Source of the DNA: Tubiluchus corallicola
Taxonomy: Eukaryota; Priapulida; Priapulimorpha; Priapulimorphida; Tubiluchidae
Assembly (NCBI GenBank): GCA_030141605.1
Contig: JAQGDQ010002373.1
Span: 343,921 to 407,920, forward strand
DNA length: 64,000 nt
Direction of reading: 5' to 3'
Part shown: positions 32,101 through 47,100 of the stretch, one piece after another
Layout: the number at the start of each line of letters is the position of its first letter
Numbering within the stretch: position 1 is the first letter of the stretch
Position numbers and translations under genes: made by a program
Notes under the pieces: model-generated
Databases searched by the model: none
Seen by the model: the letters and a program-made list of their open reading frames with translations, nothing else
What the model was told of the DNA's origin: nothing

Positions 32101-35100
32101 ATATTAGTAGAAAAATATTAGAAGAGGAAAGCATACTAGTTTTTTACTTATAATCTTTAGTTAACAAATTATAATATATAGAAATGAACACATATCGCAT
32201 TTCAAACCAAAGAGACAATAACATTACCTTTGATTGCCTTCTGAATGTTTACAAGGGTTAAGCGGATGACCGACGTCAATCTGTTGAATCGAATCAGTTC
32301 CTGTCGTAGAACGGTGTTCATTGAATCATTGTACAAGACTGGATACTTTTTAACTATCTCTTCCAGGTCAAAGTCCGGTGGCAGTTTATCAAGAATATCA
32401 ATTGCTAAATCTGTGATGATATCACTGGAAGATTTCCCACCTCCTTCACCTTGTCGCGGCAGTGTGAGTAGAATTGAATCAAACAGCTGAAGTTAAATAG
32501 AACACAATGATCAAGATTACGTATCGAGAGCTGCTAATGTTATAAAATTCTTGAAAACGCTATAAATTTCGAATGCTGGAAATAATGCAAATTTTGTGAT
32601 TGTATGACATCATTAACAATAAATGCTAGTTCTGTTAATGCGACTATTTTTATTGATGTATTTTGTAAATAAAAAACGCAGACTTTCTCTTCAAAGTTCC
32701 TTCTCGGAAGAGGGATAATGCTATTAGTAGCTGCTACACTGCATTTGTGATTGTTTTTCAGACTCACTGACAGTCCCAATTCACACTATTTGGTCAGTTT
32801 TAAACATTTAATAATGTTGTAACAATTAATGATGAGTTGGTACTGCATGACATGTAAAAATATAGAGTTGACTAGCTAAAAATGTTTCTTGCATTCTCAG
32901 CGTAACAGGCGCTGAGATGATAAAAGCACCCACAGAACCAGCATTACATGCCAGCATATTTATTGCTTCCTTTATGCAGTGGGTTTGTAATGGAGAGTGT
33001 AATGTTTTTTTTTCTCATCTCCTAAGTAATTGTTGCTCTTTCTTATACTTACTTTTTCTCTTAAATTTTCTATATTACACTTTTTTGATACTTATTTTAT
33101 CTCTCCATACAGTCAAAATCACCCTGTCAATAAGGCCCCTATTTGAAAATATATATAATAATCATAATTACTTGTATTAATTGTATTGTTTTTGTTTAGA
33201 TTTAGGTGTCATCTAACTTAATTATTTTTTGTTTTCACTTATACTGTTTTCATTTATACTTTGTTTTCATTTATACTGTTTATTATTATTATTTTTTGCC
33301 TATTTGATTTTGTTATCAGCAGTCTCACCATTTACTTTTAATATACTAATTTAATTATAAGACAGGGCAGGAGACTAGATGACCCTATGGTCCTTCCTTG
33401 CCCTGCTCCACTACTATAATTAAGTAATATTTAAAAAAGCTTGTCATGTCAAACAAATGCAGAAAATAAATGTTCTATGTCTATGTCTATGTCTAATGGA
33501 TCGAATCATTTTGCAATTCAAACTTTTAATTCATAACACATGCAGCTACCTTAAATAAATGTAGATAAATAAATACATCTTATATCTAAAATATTTTAAA
33601 ATGTATGGGGATTAGCAAAAATTTAGTGCCGTAACCATATCCAAAAGTGGAATCATTATCTTAGTTCCGAATGTTAAATTCCACAATAACATACGTAAAC
33701 TGTGAAAAAGTTAAAAATTTTTTCACTGTATGGATAATAGTAACTGTATAAATCCTTACCTTGAGTGATCACGGGTGTGTTGGAGCCATTTGTAAAAAAA
33801 AAGGATCGATTTTTCAAAAGAGTCGTTTTAATGTCTCTTCAAATAATAGCCAGCCAGTCATTATAGAGTCATTTTTGAAATCCCATAAATCATTTAAGAG
33901 ACATAATTACCTGCTGAGTTTCCTGGTTATCCTTTGTTATGTCAGCATTTTCATGCAAGCCAAACACTTCCGGGTGTGGAACCATGGGCAAATTACGAAT
34001 ATAGTCCACAAATGTAGAATACTCACCTTCCTGTGGCACTTTGTAAATACCACTCGGAGAAAACCTATGAAAAACAGTGTATTATAGTAAGTACATTTTT
34101 AATTTTATGCTTGCATGTGCATTATAGAATAAAATCTGTGCATAGTGTTATAGTAATATATACATACTATTCCTGCTACTGCTGTTGCTATTACTGCTGC
34201 TACCACTACTACTACCACTACCACTACCACTTCCACTACCTCTACCGCTACTATTTCTTTATAAACTGTAATGGCCAATTATTAAATTTGTCCAGTTTTG
34301 TCTGTTACATTTTATTGCAACTGGATTAGTTTTGTGATTCATTTGTTTTTACTACAAAGCAAGATAAAGAATGGCAAATGTGGGAATGACGATTGAACGG
34401 TGGAAAGACGGTTGACGAATTACAGTTCGTAAATTATAAAAAAGTTGGATAACTAAATCCTAATAGCTTATCATGCCCAATTGTAGGCTGGTTTTGGTGC
34501 AGGACTCAGTGGCCTTGGGTTTTCTCAAATGTTTGCCTTTCTTTCAAAGTTTTAACAATGTGTATAGGTAGTTTATAGGTAGTTGAAATTACACGGGTAA
34601 AAGTGTTGAAGTCTAAGTTATTTCCAGGTAAAACGTTAGCCTTCCCCAGTTTTGACAACCGTGGTAAAATACCATGGGAATTCACATGGTTACCCAATAA
34701 ATCACACGATTAAATAGTATAAAATTTAACAGACAGGTGCTTTTTACTTGTATTTTTCATTCCAAGATATTTCGTGAGTGTAAAATATTGACAAAAGAGA
34801 AAGTAGGAGTCGTCTGTCTTTATCGTCTGTCACACGACCACCATAATTGCATTCTCCTGTTAAGTATGTGAGTGCCTCCAATGGGAAATAATCATACTCG
34901 TCTAAAAACATCTGGAAAAATGGAAAGACATTTGTTATGATAAGTCATTTATGTATACTTTATAAATGATAAGTACTTGCTTTAGGTAAATACTGAGTAA
35001 GAGTAAAAGTACTTTATTAATATTCTTTCAGAGAAAAATATATTGATCGTCTTATATAGCCGTGAATGTAACGGCATCTAGTGAAAATATATAGACCGCA

Positions 35101-38100
35101 AACTATATTTTTTGTTTTGTACGTCTGACTGTTTTATCATTTACGTACAATATTTTTAAGTCTATTTATTTTTATGCAATTTCCATGAACTAGTTCTCAA
35201 AATGAAATACTACTGTTGATGTCAGGCAATTTAATTTAATCTTCTATAATTATTTATTTTCTTTTTGTATTTTTACAAATATACATTTCCTGAAAGTGTA
35301 TGAAACGAAGCCAGTCTTAATCACGTGACCTAAGCCTTATTAGTATACACCACCTATCAATCACACTTGTTTTTACACATAGTTAGATTTTCTGTTGCCG
35401 CTATGCTGATCATGCCGTTTGGTGATACTTTCATTGCTTTGTCTATTTTGTTACAATTTAACAGTCACTAGTTGTATTTTCAAGCCAAAGTTGTCACTAG
35501 CAAATGTAAGTCACTATCTACTTTACTAATTAGTTAATAGTTTAAACTTGTTAGAATTGCTTCAAATCTCTAGAATCATAAAGTAATAATTTGTATTTCA
35601 GTCTTCTTAAATCTAATTTTTCATTTTGTCTAAATAGTAATAACCTTTAGTTTAGCACGTTTTTAAGCACTTTTTGTAATCTGTTATTTTAACAAATTGC
35701 AGGTCTATCGCACAGTTCAAGGCCAATTTTTACCATTTCTTTGCCCGGACTGGGCGCATCCACATCTACTATTTCACCGCACTTGAATAATTCATAGTTA
35801 AGAGTGCGTTTAGATTTTTCGATAGTCTAGACATGAGTGAATGTCATCTTTGCGTGACACTGACGAAATTCACCTTGCATAATTTTTCAGTGAACTGCTT
35901 TCCTGATGAGTTTTTCTGGATAAAATTTATTTAACCAGAGGTCTGAATTTTTTGCAAGTGACTGCATTGTTTTCCATGGGTAAGTTTCATAATCTAAACA
36001 CACGACACTTGCCCAGAGATAAGTGACATGCAGGAATGATATCTGGTCACAGCAGAGATGCCTGATAGTCTAAACAGGGCTTTAGTGAAAATATGTCACT
36101 AGAGTTCTTAATTTGCTTACCTTTAATTGTTTAATGCTAATTCGTAAGTCTGACTCATTAAATTCATATGGTATATTCCAGCCAAGTGGACCAAACTTTC
36201 TTCTTTCCTGGACTAATGCATGGAAGAAGCAAAGTCCAAAAAGCAGTTTTTTAAACAACTGTTAAAAGAAATCTATCCATATAATAGCTATTGGTAAAAT
36301 GTAAACAGCTAAAAGACTAAACAGTAGCTAGATTTAGTTAATAGCCAGACTTACAAAGTGCAAGGAAAGAAATGTACCTCAATGAGCATTTGAACCAAAA
36401 GTACCAGCATATAAAGTTTGTTGCTTTACCAAGCCAAATGCTACAATGATGTGTAATAAATAATGCATTTATTTCTAAAGTGCTCTTTCAATAAAAAAAG
36501 GTGCTGCACAATTAAAAATATTTAGATAAAAAACTAAAAAATAATACAATTAGACCCATCTATAAATCAAAAAAAATTTCCAAAACATTCACCACTTACA
36601 CATTACAATACTGCTTAAAAAGATGAGTTTTTGGTTTCCTTTTAAAAAAAATTCAATCTGAGCATTCTCTAATTTTAGCTGGTAGCTTATTCCAGCACTT
36701 TGGTGCAATGCTTACAAATCTTAAATCAGCAACGACTTTCTTTTTGTTGTCCTTAAGACTTTTTTGTTAAGGTGCAACAAGTTTTAATTCATTCATTTGC
36801 TTTCCTAGCTCGTATGCTCCTGTTATAAACACGAAATGGCAGACACTTAGCTCAGTAAGCTGGGGCCAGTCCATGTAATGCTTTTTACATTACAACTAAT
36901 ATTTTAAAAGTACACCAGCCATAGACGTATAAGTTAAAAATATTACTTATAAATTTTTAAGTGTACATGTTCAATAGTTCTCATTTCTTGTTGTAAATGC
37001 ATAAGAGTAAGACTCTTTCAAAAATTAATTTTGTTACTATAGCTTGATCGTTTGGAAGTATCTTAGTCTTGTAAGCAGGGACACATTATCCTATAAGCCA
37101 GTACAGGCTGCAGCCTATAGGGCCCCAAGCTTGAGGGCTCTAGTAAAAAATTTTCAAATATTTTTTTTAAAAAAAAATGAGTAACATATTTTAATATTTT
37201 GCATTGCTGAATAATTCCTTTAATTTAAAATAAAACTTCAACTTTAAAAAAAGGAGGTTCGGGAGTCTAAAAACACAATTTTTAAAACAAGTAGCCTCTT
37301 ATTTGAGATTAAGGGCCCTGGCCCCATCTGAGGAGACACCATAATTTCATTAGCCTAGGGGCCCCAAAAGGTCATAATCTGGCCCTGCTTGTAAGTCTGA
37401 AGGGCTATTGTTCATGAAAGTGAGAAATGCATTGCTGTCCAAAACAACTAGGCAATATTTGTTTTTTATACGCCAACAGAAATTGCAAATTATAATGAAT
37501 TATTACTAATGAAATTAAGCACACATACATGTAGATTCTTAACACTACACACCATTTAGTGATTCCTAAAAACAATAAACATAATGTCTGATATCTGTTA
37601 TTGGCTGTTCATACGGCACTATTGATGAATTGCAGAATTTGTTAGAAAACTGGCATATAGTAAATATGCATATAGTCAATCTCCTTATATCGCCTGCTTT
37701 CGATCTCAAAAAGATGACGTTATGGCGAGTTTGGCATTACAACAAAGTGCATTAATACATACATGTGTATGCAAATATAGACATTTTGTTTTGCTAAAAA
37801 TTTGGGCATTAAGCGAGGTTTGAATTATAAAAGGAAGGCTTATAACAAGGTTTGACTATAGTTGTATCTGCAGTCATTGTATTTAAAAAAAATTAAAGTT
37901 TTACAAATGTGCACATCCACCTCTGGTTGCTCACAAGTGTTGAAGAACCTCATATCAGATACAGGATCATTTAGGTAAGATCTCAACAAATTTGCTCGCA
38001 AACTTTTTGGGGGTTCATTCGTCATCTTGACACCATTTTGCAAGGTAGAAACGGGAAACTGATCAGATGGATAAGTCGTCAGCCACAAACGGAAGTCGCT

Positions 38101-38124
38101 GTGAGTTATTTCTGGTCTGATAGT
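29152..38124 (-). CDS. DNAH3/7/12-like: Dynein exons W25-W33: C-terminal domain
   Basis: Exons 37921-38124, 36121-36258, 34748-34911, 33911-34064, 32228-32486, 31098-31233, 30110-30198, 29846-29967 and 29152-29448. Key segments are [203 protein letters not shown] and finally [15 protein letters not shown]-stop at 29152. The C-terminus is complete and of normal length. Confidence 0.94.
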
Positions 38125-41100
38125 CTACAAAACAACAAAATAGCAGTAGTAGTGCCGTCTCGTTGATTCGTTCCTGCTATAACAAGTTCTATTAAGAGCA
38201 ACAATAAAATAACAGTACTAATGCAGTCTAATTGACTGCCGTTCTTGCTATAACAAATTTTATTCTGAATAAAAAGAACCACAGCAAAAATGGTTGAAGC
38301 TGCTGTATCATGGGCATCTTACCGACCAGTTCAACGGGAAGGTTAGGCAACTTGTTCCTGGTATACATGTAGCTTTTACTGTTGTTTACGCAAAATCAGA
38401 TTTTCTGAGTTGAAGTCATAGAATCAACGTGATACGAACTGCAACAGTTGTCTATAACCTTTTGTGTCAGGCATGTTCTGTAGGGCGTACTGACCAGCAT
38501 TTGAAGACAAAGATTACAGAACACTATTTTTATTGATAGACATCTCCTAGTTTAAACTCTAGGGATGAGTTTACCCACCATTTAAAGTAAAAGCAAAAAT
38601 AAACATTTTATTCTCTGGAGTTTGAACTTAAATTCTGGTATTTTAAGTAGCTACGACTGGCATCAGCTGCAAGCTTCTGTGGTTATGGTAAAAGTATCTA
38701 TTTTCACATATTTTCTTTAATCTTTAAAATGGCCAACCTATGTATTAGTAGTTGGAAAGTGTACATCAGAAAGTAAATCTTACCAGGGTAGGTCTCCATA
38801 TTTCTGTGCATGGACCTTTTAGCATGATTTGGGTGATGATTAGAATGACTTATTTTTGCTATAACAACATAATTCTTGAATGAAAAAAAATTTGCATGTG
38901 ATAATTCGCTTAAGACAATTTATTCTGTGCCAATAATCAGGCACGGACTTTGACTGTAAGATCCTAATGTAAGCCTAACAGTTTTGCATTAATTTAGGAA
39001 ATTACCCCGATGGTACTGCTAACAATAGTTGTAGCTATACACGGGATAGCTGTAATATCCTTATGTTAAAATATTTGACATTATGTCACCAAATTTTACA
39101 CTATTCACTGCAATTACTAAAGAAAAAATCTAAGTACAACGTCCAGCCACAGCAAAAAATGGCACAAGGACAAGATTTAAAAATTTATTAGTTTTTTAAC
39201 TTAAACCTGTGATAATTAAGTGTTTAATAAAAACATAGGTAGCACAAAACATAATTATAATATACAATTAGCAGATTTTTTTATTGGCATTTCGGAGTAC
39301 CAGATACCATATTTACAATGCATTTACCACACAATAACTGAACAATTACTTTGCATTCTATATACCTCTACCTCAAACTGGAAGGATATAACAAATATAA
39401 TCTAATTATTAAGTAACTTGGTATTTGTATTCCAACCTTGCTTGGAATATGAGATTGTTTTGAATAAGTTACTCAAAGAGTTCAATAAATGCACTAGTAA
39501 TTGTATACTACATAGTTAAATAGGCACAGTAAAACAACAATAACATTTATGTTTATATTCTTTTTCAATGAATGTGTGTGTGTGCATGAGTGTGTGAGCA
39601 TATATAATATTAACTAACTAATTTGGCAGTTTAAATTATTTGTTGTACATGTCTGATCCCTGAGTTAAAGAATCTTACACAATGATTAGAAATTTCATTA
39701 CAAAAATACCGTGTGGCAAATGCAATCAATGTAAACCATAATTCAATATGTGCTAATGAAAAAGAGTAAATAATAAAAAAAATATAAACCTCTTCACAAA
39801 TTCTTTCTAGTTTGGGTAACCAGCTGGTAGCCAAGTGACAATTTTGCAATATAACCCATGAGCCATCGGTTATTGCTCGGTTAATCATGTCGGTTGCAAT
39901 AGGACCCTATAAATTGACATAATCATCAGTATAGATATAGAACCAAAAGTATTTCTAGTAAACCAAGTTAATTAATTGTGTAGGATTAATAATTATTGAA
40001 ATGTAGCAATCACAACACCGAAAAACCTGCTATGGTTGTCAGTTTACATATTACAATTCGAGGTATTAGCTCCTTTTCAATGTTTTATTAATAATAACAT
40101 ATAAAATCATTAACTATGATTTATTAGTTGATTACATATTATTAGTGTAATTCTGTTGTTAGATGACAAATTTTTTATTTTGTGATCTAATTGAGAAAAT
40201 GCCGAATTAAAGTCACAAATTCGGTTTATAGATATCCGGGTCACTTATAGTTTAGAAATCACTGTGAGTCGGTGCTTGCAATATTTTGGCTCTAATAAAA
40301 TTACAAGATCGAGGGAAAGACTGAGCTATCGATACCTCACCAAGATCTGATAAATGCACAGAACTGATTTATAGAAATTTGTCTAAATAATCAGAGAACC
40401 AGCACATATAACAACATTATAATCGGCAGTATAATCTAAGATTCTAGCACAAAATTTATTGCGAACTAAGTGCCTATACTAAATGCTCATTTGCTTGCTT
40501 AGCAGCAGCTGGTTGGTGGGACTTTGTCTCTTGCTAGAAGCTATGTTAATGTAATGCTCTAAAAAAGTCACTTCACAGATTTTTATCCATTATATTAACA
40601 ACAAATAAGGATGTAGAAAAGACTGAAAGTCAAGAAACTTCGTATTTACACACTGAATTCTTTAACAAATGTAATATTTCCACAAGCAATTAATGGCATC
40701 CATGCTAATATGCATATGATACAAAACAGTGACAGGAATGTACAAAAAGTCCTAGACAATGGACAACATTACAGTCTAGAGAACTCAGCAATCTACAAGT
40801 TACAGCATGTGAAAAATATTGTGTTTTGGGTGTATTGTGTGTCTATATGCCATATGCAACTTCACAGTCTGCAATCTGCATAGGGCTATATTTGTACAAA
40901 TAGGTACTAGGCGTTTTCGAAACAGGATATTTCGACACATAAGACATTTGGACATGAGGACATTTGGACACATGGGACATTTGGACACAGGTAATTTTGT
41001 TGTTAGTTGATTTTTTCCTACTGAGTAATCGTTTGATTGTGTCGGCAGATTGCAGCGCGAATTGTTACACGCTGATATTTAACATTTATAAAAAATCCAA

Positions 41101-44100
41101 ATATGAGCAGATTGACCCAAAAATTAGTACGATTTGCTGTACCAGTACGTCAAGTATCAACTTCTTAAATTACTCAGGGCTTAGAAAAGCTGGCGAAAGA
41201 CATACAGATAGACTGAATGTGCCATTATAATTCTCACCATTCTTTCTCCTTTTTTTGTATTTTTCTCTTGTAAGTGGCTATTACAATTTTAGTTTTATCA
41301 AAAACTTGTATGTATTGTCTCACCAATCTATTGTACTTCTTCACGTTAAATGTCGTGACTGACTTCACGTGAAAGGCTTTTATGTAGGTTGCATATAAAA
41401 CTGTTAGCTGATCACTTAGTGCTGTTCCATAATTGTTAATGATCATGTATGTATGTATTTATTCTATTCATTATCATACTGATAAAATGCACTTTAAACC
41501 AAGTAGCTGTGTTTATGGACTGTCAAAGAATGATTTCATTTGCCGCATGTTGATTTTGTTTACATTTGAGTTCGTTCCGTTTACATCTCTTTAAATAATT
41601 TTAAAGTACAGGTAATGCCCTACAACCTAGTAATAATAAATAATGATAACCAACTTACCTGACCCTGGCCAAGTGATATTCTTTGTATACGATTCTCATA
41701 GAAACCTAAGTCAGTGGCAAACTTAAGTAAACCAATCATAGGATCGGCTCCTGGTGATAAAATGAAAATTAGTGGACTGCAGCAGTGTGAGTCGTTATAT
41801 GAACCCATGAGGTCAAAGGTCGGCGGCTCTATATAAGAAGCACCAAGATGGTCTGTAATGAACGCCTGAAAATGTATATTGCATTTATTTACACATAGTT
41901 TTAATTGCATAATTTAAGTCTGAGCTCACTGCTCATCAGCTTACTACAGCAAACCTTCAATATAACAAACCCTGTTATAAAGAACTTCGTATACAACAGA
42001 CTATTTCTACTTATTACCCGTAAATTGGTTTATCTGCTGATCTATAATCTAGACTGCTGGGCTGGGGTGGGTTAGCTGCTGATTACAGTAAACTGCTGCT
42101 ACTTATAGAATATAGACTGCACGGCTGTATGTGGTAGGTTAGCTACTGATTTCCATGAACTGATTTATCAGCTGATATTGTCTAGAGTCTAGACTGCTGG
42201 GTTGTGGTGAGTTAGCTACTGATTACAGAAAGTTGGTTTAATAGCTGATACTGTCTAGGTTCTAGAGTACTGGGCTGTGGTAGGTTAACTACTAATTACA
42301 GAAAACTGATTAATCTGCTGATGCTATCTAGAGTCTAGATTGCTGGGTTGCAGTAAGCTACTGATTACAGTAAAAGTATCCAAGGAAAAGTGCTTTAATA
42401 ATTAGATAGAATGAGTTTCTAAATTGTTTGCTTCACTTTTTTTCTATTAACTTATAATTTTGCCAAATTTGAATCACTCAGTCAAACTTAGAAGTCAGAC
42501 CAATATATCCACACCTTTAAAACAATTAATTAGCACTTGTTCTAACTCTGTACTACAGTTGACATGCGTGTTATCAGACTGAGAATCATAGAGTTAATTA
42601 AGCACGTTTCCTCATATTGGTAGCAAAACAGCATTAAGCATTAAATTCGCTTCACATTCAATTTCTTTAAATGCGACACCAATAGAAGCCGACAAATTTG
42701 GCAAGACCAAAAACTACTTATACGCTAGTTTAATCTACAAAAGAAATTGTTTAGTACTTAGAAAAACCAGTAAACATTTAGACTTTAGTGTGACATAAAT
42801 AAACATTCCTTTTTACTGACGTTTTTTTCAATAAGATGTGCTATAAAGTCACCTGGTTGTAACTGACTGTTAATTATGGCAGACTATCTTCAATTGCAGC
42901 ACCCTAAGTTAATGGTGAAAAACAAATACACTAGATACATAAAGTAGTTTCATTGCTTACAAGATAACCTACCTATATTAGCAATTTATTATATTTTAAT
43001 CTCATCTAAAGTAATTTCATTTAATCATTTCATTTAATATACCAAAGGTAAAATTAAATTACGTTTTAAAGTCAAAATTGGGGTTCTTACCTGAACTGCT
43101 GGAACAATTTTATCTGGCCTTAAGCAGCGAAGGACAACCATGCGATCTAAATCTGTCAAGTTGTTCCATTCACCGGGATAGGTTTCTTTGCTGGGTGATG
43201 TGGAATCATATACCCGTTTCCACTCTTTCAGATTCTCCACAACATCTGATATTTGACGTATCAATATATTTTATAGAAATATACATATACAATACAAGAT
43301 ACTGCGATTTAAATGAAAGATTTTTTTTTAAATTGCAAAATCATACATGGTTTAGTGCACCAAGTTATGGTGTGGCCATAAGGCTACACGTCTTAGTTTT
43401 AACAGTAGATGAAATTTTAACTGCTACAACTGCAAGTACAGTTATAAGTTGTTCAGGTATAATTTCTAAAGCAGAACATTTTTAAACACTAAAAACAGCA
43501 TGTTTCGAGCACAATTTTAAAAAGATAAGTTACGTTTCATAAACCCATTCAGTGACTTCAATTTTGAAGCGCGGACGATTTCCGACCAAGATTTGTCTGT
43601 AAGCCAATCAGAAGCTGGATTTGGATACGGATTCTCCAGTGCTACTCCACCAGTTAGAAGAAATCTCCACGTGTCATCATTTATCTCACCTCTCGAAAAT
43701 CAAAGGAGTGAAAAAACGTTAAAAAATTGCTGTTCTTTAGAATCAGTCCAAGGATTTTTTGAAAATTCTGATCCAGCTTTTCTTAATCAGAATTTTTATG
43801 TCTTATGCTACAATGATAAAACACTTAGGTATTTGGAATTGGAGTAAGCAAGTTTAATGTATTCATTAGTGTCTTATAAATCAAAGGATTTAATCTCCTG
43901 ATTAAAAAATCTTTATTATGGCATTTTATGCTTTAGTTAGATTTTGGGTTAATAACCTAATGACCTAACTCATCTTCAGACTGCAATAAATGAAATAAGT
44001 GAAGAACAATTAATTTTTTTTTGTAAATAAGGCAATATTTGTATAAATACTCCAGGTTAAATTATAGGAGATCTCCGAGCAACATGAGCCCCAGAGGTGC

Positions 44101-47100
44101 AGAGTGCATGACCCACCAGTGTGTGGACATGCTCTGCCACTCACCAATCATGTCCCAACCATGGGTTAAATAGTGAACCCTCAACGGCTGATCAGGTGAA
44201 ATTGGACTTGCTCGTTGAATTCAATTGTGAAGGCGAAGGAAGGATATGCATGGCGGGCAGGCGGACAAAGGCGGGCTCTAAAGGATCTGAGTATTGGCAG
44301 CTCACTTCAGAAATCCTAGCATCCCGATCGTCTTGGCTATCTCTTGCCATCGGATGAATGCTTGGATTCCGAAGCATGTGCGACTGAGGTTCTTGCACAT
44401 CAGGATCACTTAAATCAAATCTTTGCACAGGTTATTCCTACTATCTTTGGGATCATCGTCTTCGTTAATGAAGGGCAACCATAACATATAAATATCAAAT
44501 AACACTGATGTGTTAATATTAACTGTAATACTAACTAGAGCCACAAAAGTCTAGTTAGCTCTACTATGTGTATGTAGATATGTGATATGTGTGAGGCACA
44601 AGTATGGCATCACACATACATTGTTAGACAGCTTAAAACACTAGTCTCCTTTACTCATATAATAATAAATAATAATAATACACTTATTTATAATGTGCTC
44701 TTTCAATAAAATTTTTTGTCAAAGGCGCTGGTTCAATTAGAAATATTTAGCTAAAACACTAAAAAATTATAATGTAATTAGACCTATAAATCATAAAAAT
44801 ATGCAAAACATTCACCACTAGCTTATACGTTAAAATACTGCTTAATATAAATGCGAATAAATAAATATAATAAATATAAATAAATATACAAATATGAACA
44901 TCTGCTATGATTGTAGTAAAAGGTACAAGTAAAAGCATAGCATCAGTGTACACTCAGAATGAAACCAAACAGCAACAATCTAAAAACAGCATATGGGTAG
45001 ATTAGCTGAAACGTAACCAGTGGTGTCGTGCTATAGGGGCCCGCCCCCCCCCCCAATTTTTTAGAAAATGTCAAAATGGCAAACGGTAAGCAAATTTATT
45101 TCCAACTTTTTGACACACAATAGCGGGCCAGCGCTCCATAAATGCGAACAGTATGAGCATTTCGGTACAGTAGCCCAAAAATATTTTTTATCATTAAAGT
45201 TTGTCGCCGAGTTAAATTATTCTGACTGTTAATACGTGCCTGACCAGATGTGTTTACCTGAAAGTCAGGATGTAGTTAATTTGTTTGCATGTAATCTATT
45301 CAGGAGGCAGGCAGGAACAGTTAACAAAGCAGCTCGTTGAGTAGCATTAGCGTCTTTGCAGTTAGACTGTTAGTTAAAACGGCTCAGTTAGCACTCGAGC
45401 TTCGTTCAGCAGTGTGTTATAATAGTGAGCAAGTGGAAATAATAGAGCAAAAAGAATGCAAACATTGAAGTCATGTTGAGTTAGCCTAATACCAGAGAGT
45501 CAGTTTGTCGAGCTAGCCTAGTACCAGAGAGTCGGTTTGCGAGATACAAATTGATGAGCCACCTCCTGATTGGACATTACCGACTCTTTGCTACTCCTTA
45601 GCGACTCTTTCCCACAAGTTTGCTGCATAAAAGGGCGTGATTTTGAGCACATTTCATCATTTTTCTCCTACTAGATCTTTTCGCCAAATCTTTGGATTCC
45701 TGACAGCTAATAAATACTTAATTAAATTTTAATTAAATTTTTAATTTTAATTAAGTTTCCGTTGCTATAGCTTTAAGTTAAATGCCAGTTGGGAATTAAT
45801 AAATCGTTTTTCTTGCACGCAAAATACTGTGTGGGAATTCAAAATTATACGTTTTTTAAACATTTAAGTTCCGCCATTATATACAGTCGCCCCCCCCCCC
45901 CCCCAATTTTTTTTGGTGCACAACGCCCCTGAACATAACTAAAGTATTTTCCAGGTGAAAGAATGCTACTTTTCAACAGTAGCTGTTGTATTGCTTTTTT
46001 AACGATAAACCACTTTTTCTTTTGTTTCTAAATCCATGCCAAAATGCACTAGCTGACATGTCATACAAATCACATTAAAAGAATTTATTACCTATTCATT
46101 ACCTATTTGGCTTCTTTTAACTACTTAATTAGTGCACAATAGGCTCTGCCTATATAAACTGGTTGTACGTTTGTAAATTTACCACTGATGATGACAGCAG
46201 CAGCCTGTCAAAATGTTTTGCATAATTTTAACTTTTTAATGTAAAAGTTTTAATAAAGTAGTGTTTTGTTTTTAACTATAAAAGAATTGATATTCTACTT
46301 ACTCTCCTTTCATTATGCCAATGCAAAGAAGAAACGAAAACAATAATTTGTCTTTTTCAAACAGAGATCGGCAAACATTGCGGTAGATACTGTTAGTGAA
46401 GTGCATGTTCAGGTTCCTTAGTCGTTCTTCCAAGTGTTCCGATTTGTTGCTGTCAATTATTGACTGGAATGTAAGTAAGTAAGCAATTTATTGTCATAAA
46501 ATTTCAAAAAATTTATTACCAGGATGATATTCATCATGTAATGATAACTTGCGCTCTCTTTGCAACCCTGTGTTATAGGTTGCTGTTCAGTTCCTATTAC
46601 TTTTGAAGCAGATTTAACAACCTGATCAAGAGCATAAAATGTACTGGCAAAACAGATTTATGATGATTAATTTCACATCCAGCTGGTTTCCTTATAAAAA
46701 TGTAAAGCTAGTGGTCTTGCCGTGGTTAGCCTTTTGTCTATGTAACATTATTTAGGTGTGAATCAAATGTTAATGGCTATCAATTCGAAATTTATCAAAT
46801 TCGAAAATTAATGGACATGCAATAGCCTGTAACAGATCTCTCAAGGGTTTGTTTTACCTGGTAATGAATTGGCAACAGTATTATCGGCTAATAGTGGACT
46901 GACTATAAAATACAGGCATCGAGTAATTTTTGTGCGGCCGCTTGGCCGTGGGAAAATTGGGTACAGCCATTTGGGCACCAGAATCAATGCACGCCGACTT
47001 GAAGAAAACAATTTGTGTGTCGCGCTGGAAAACGTGATGCCTACAGTTGGCCTTTTAGGTGAAGCCTCTTTGTATGCTAATTTTTTAAATTTACCTAAAG

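Larger units (their letters stand above)
43692..46302 (-). other. Dynein intron with hAT element, LINE tail and an unexplained GC-richer block
   Basis: Intron of 2.6 kb between exons W20 and W21. Beside the hAT element and LINE 3' UTR, 44,075-44,440 is clearly richer in G+C, with short ORFs on both strands. I find no domain in them, and this block remains unassigned. Confidence 0.6.

Noticed and set aside
31715-34256. CAG/CTG-type microsatellites near both the exon copy and its source, which might extend the inverted duplication
   Set aside because: The order of microsatellite and exon is not preserved between the two sites, so the triplet arrays appear independent.
42010-42375. Regularly repeated blocks that could suggest a CRISPR-like array
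   Set aside because: The units are contiguous, diverged and without unique spacers, and the genome is animal; this is a minisatellite. The same holds for 61555-61800.
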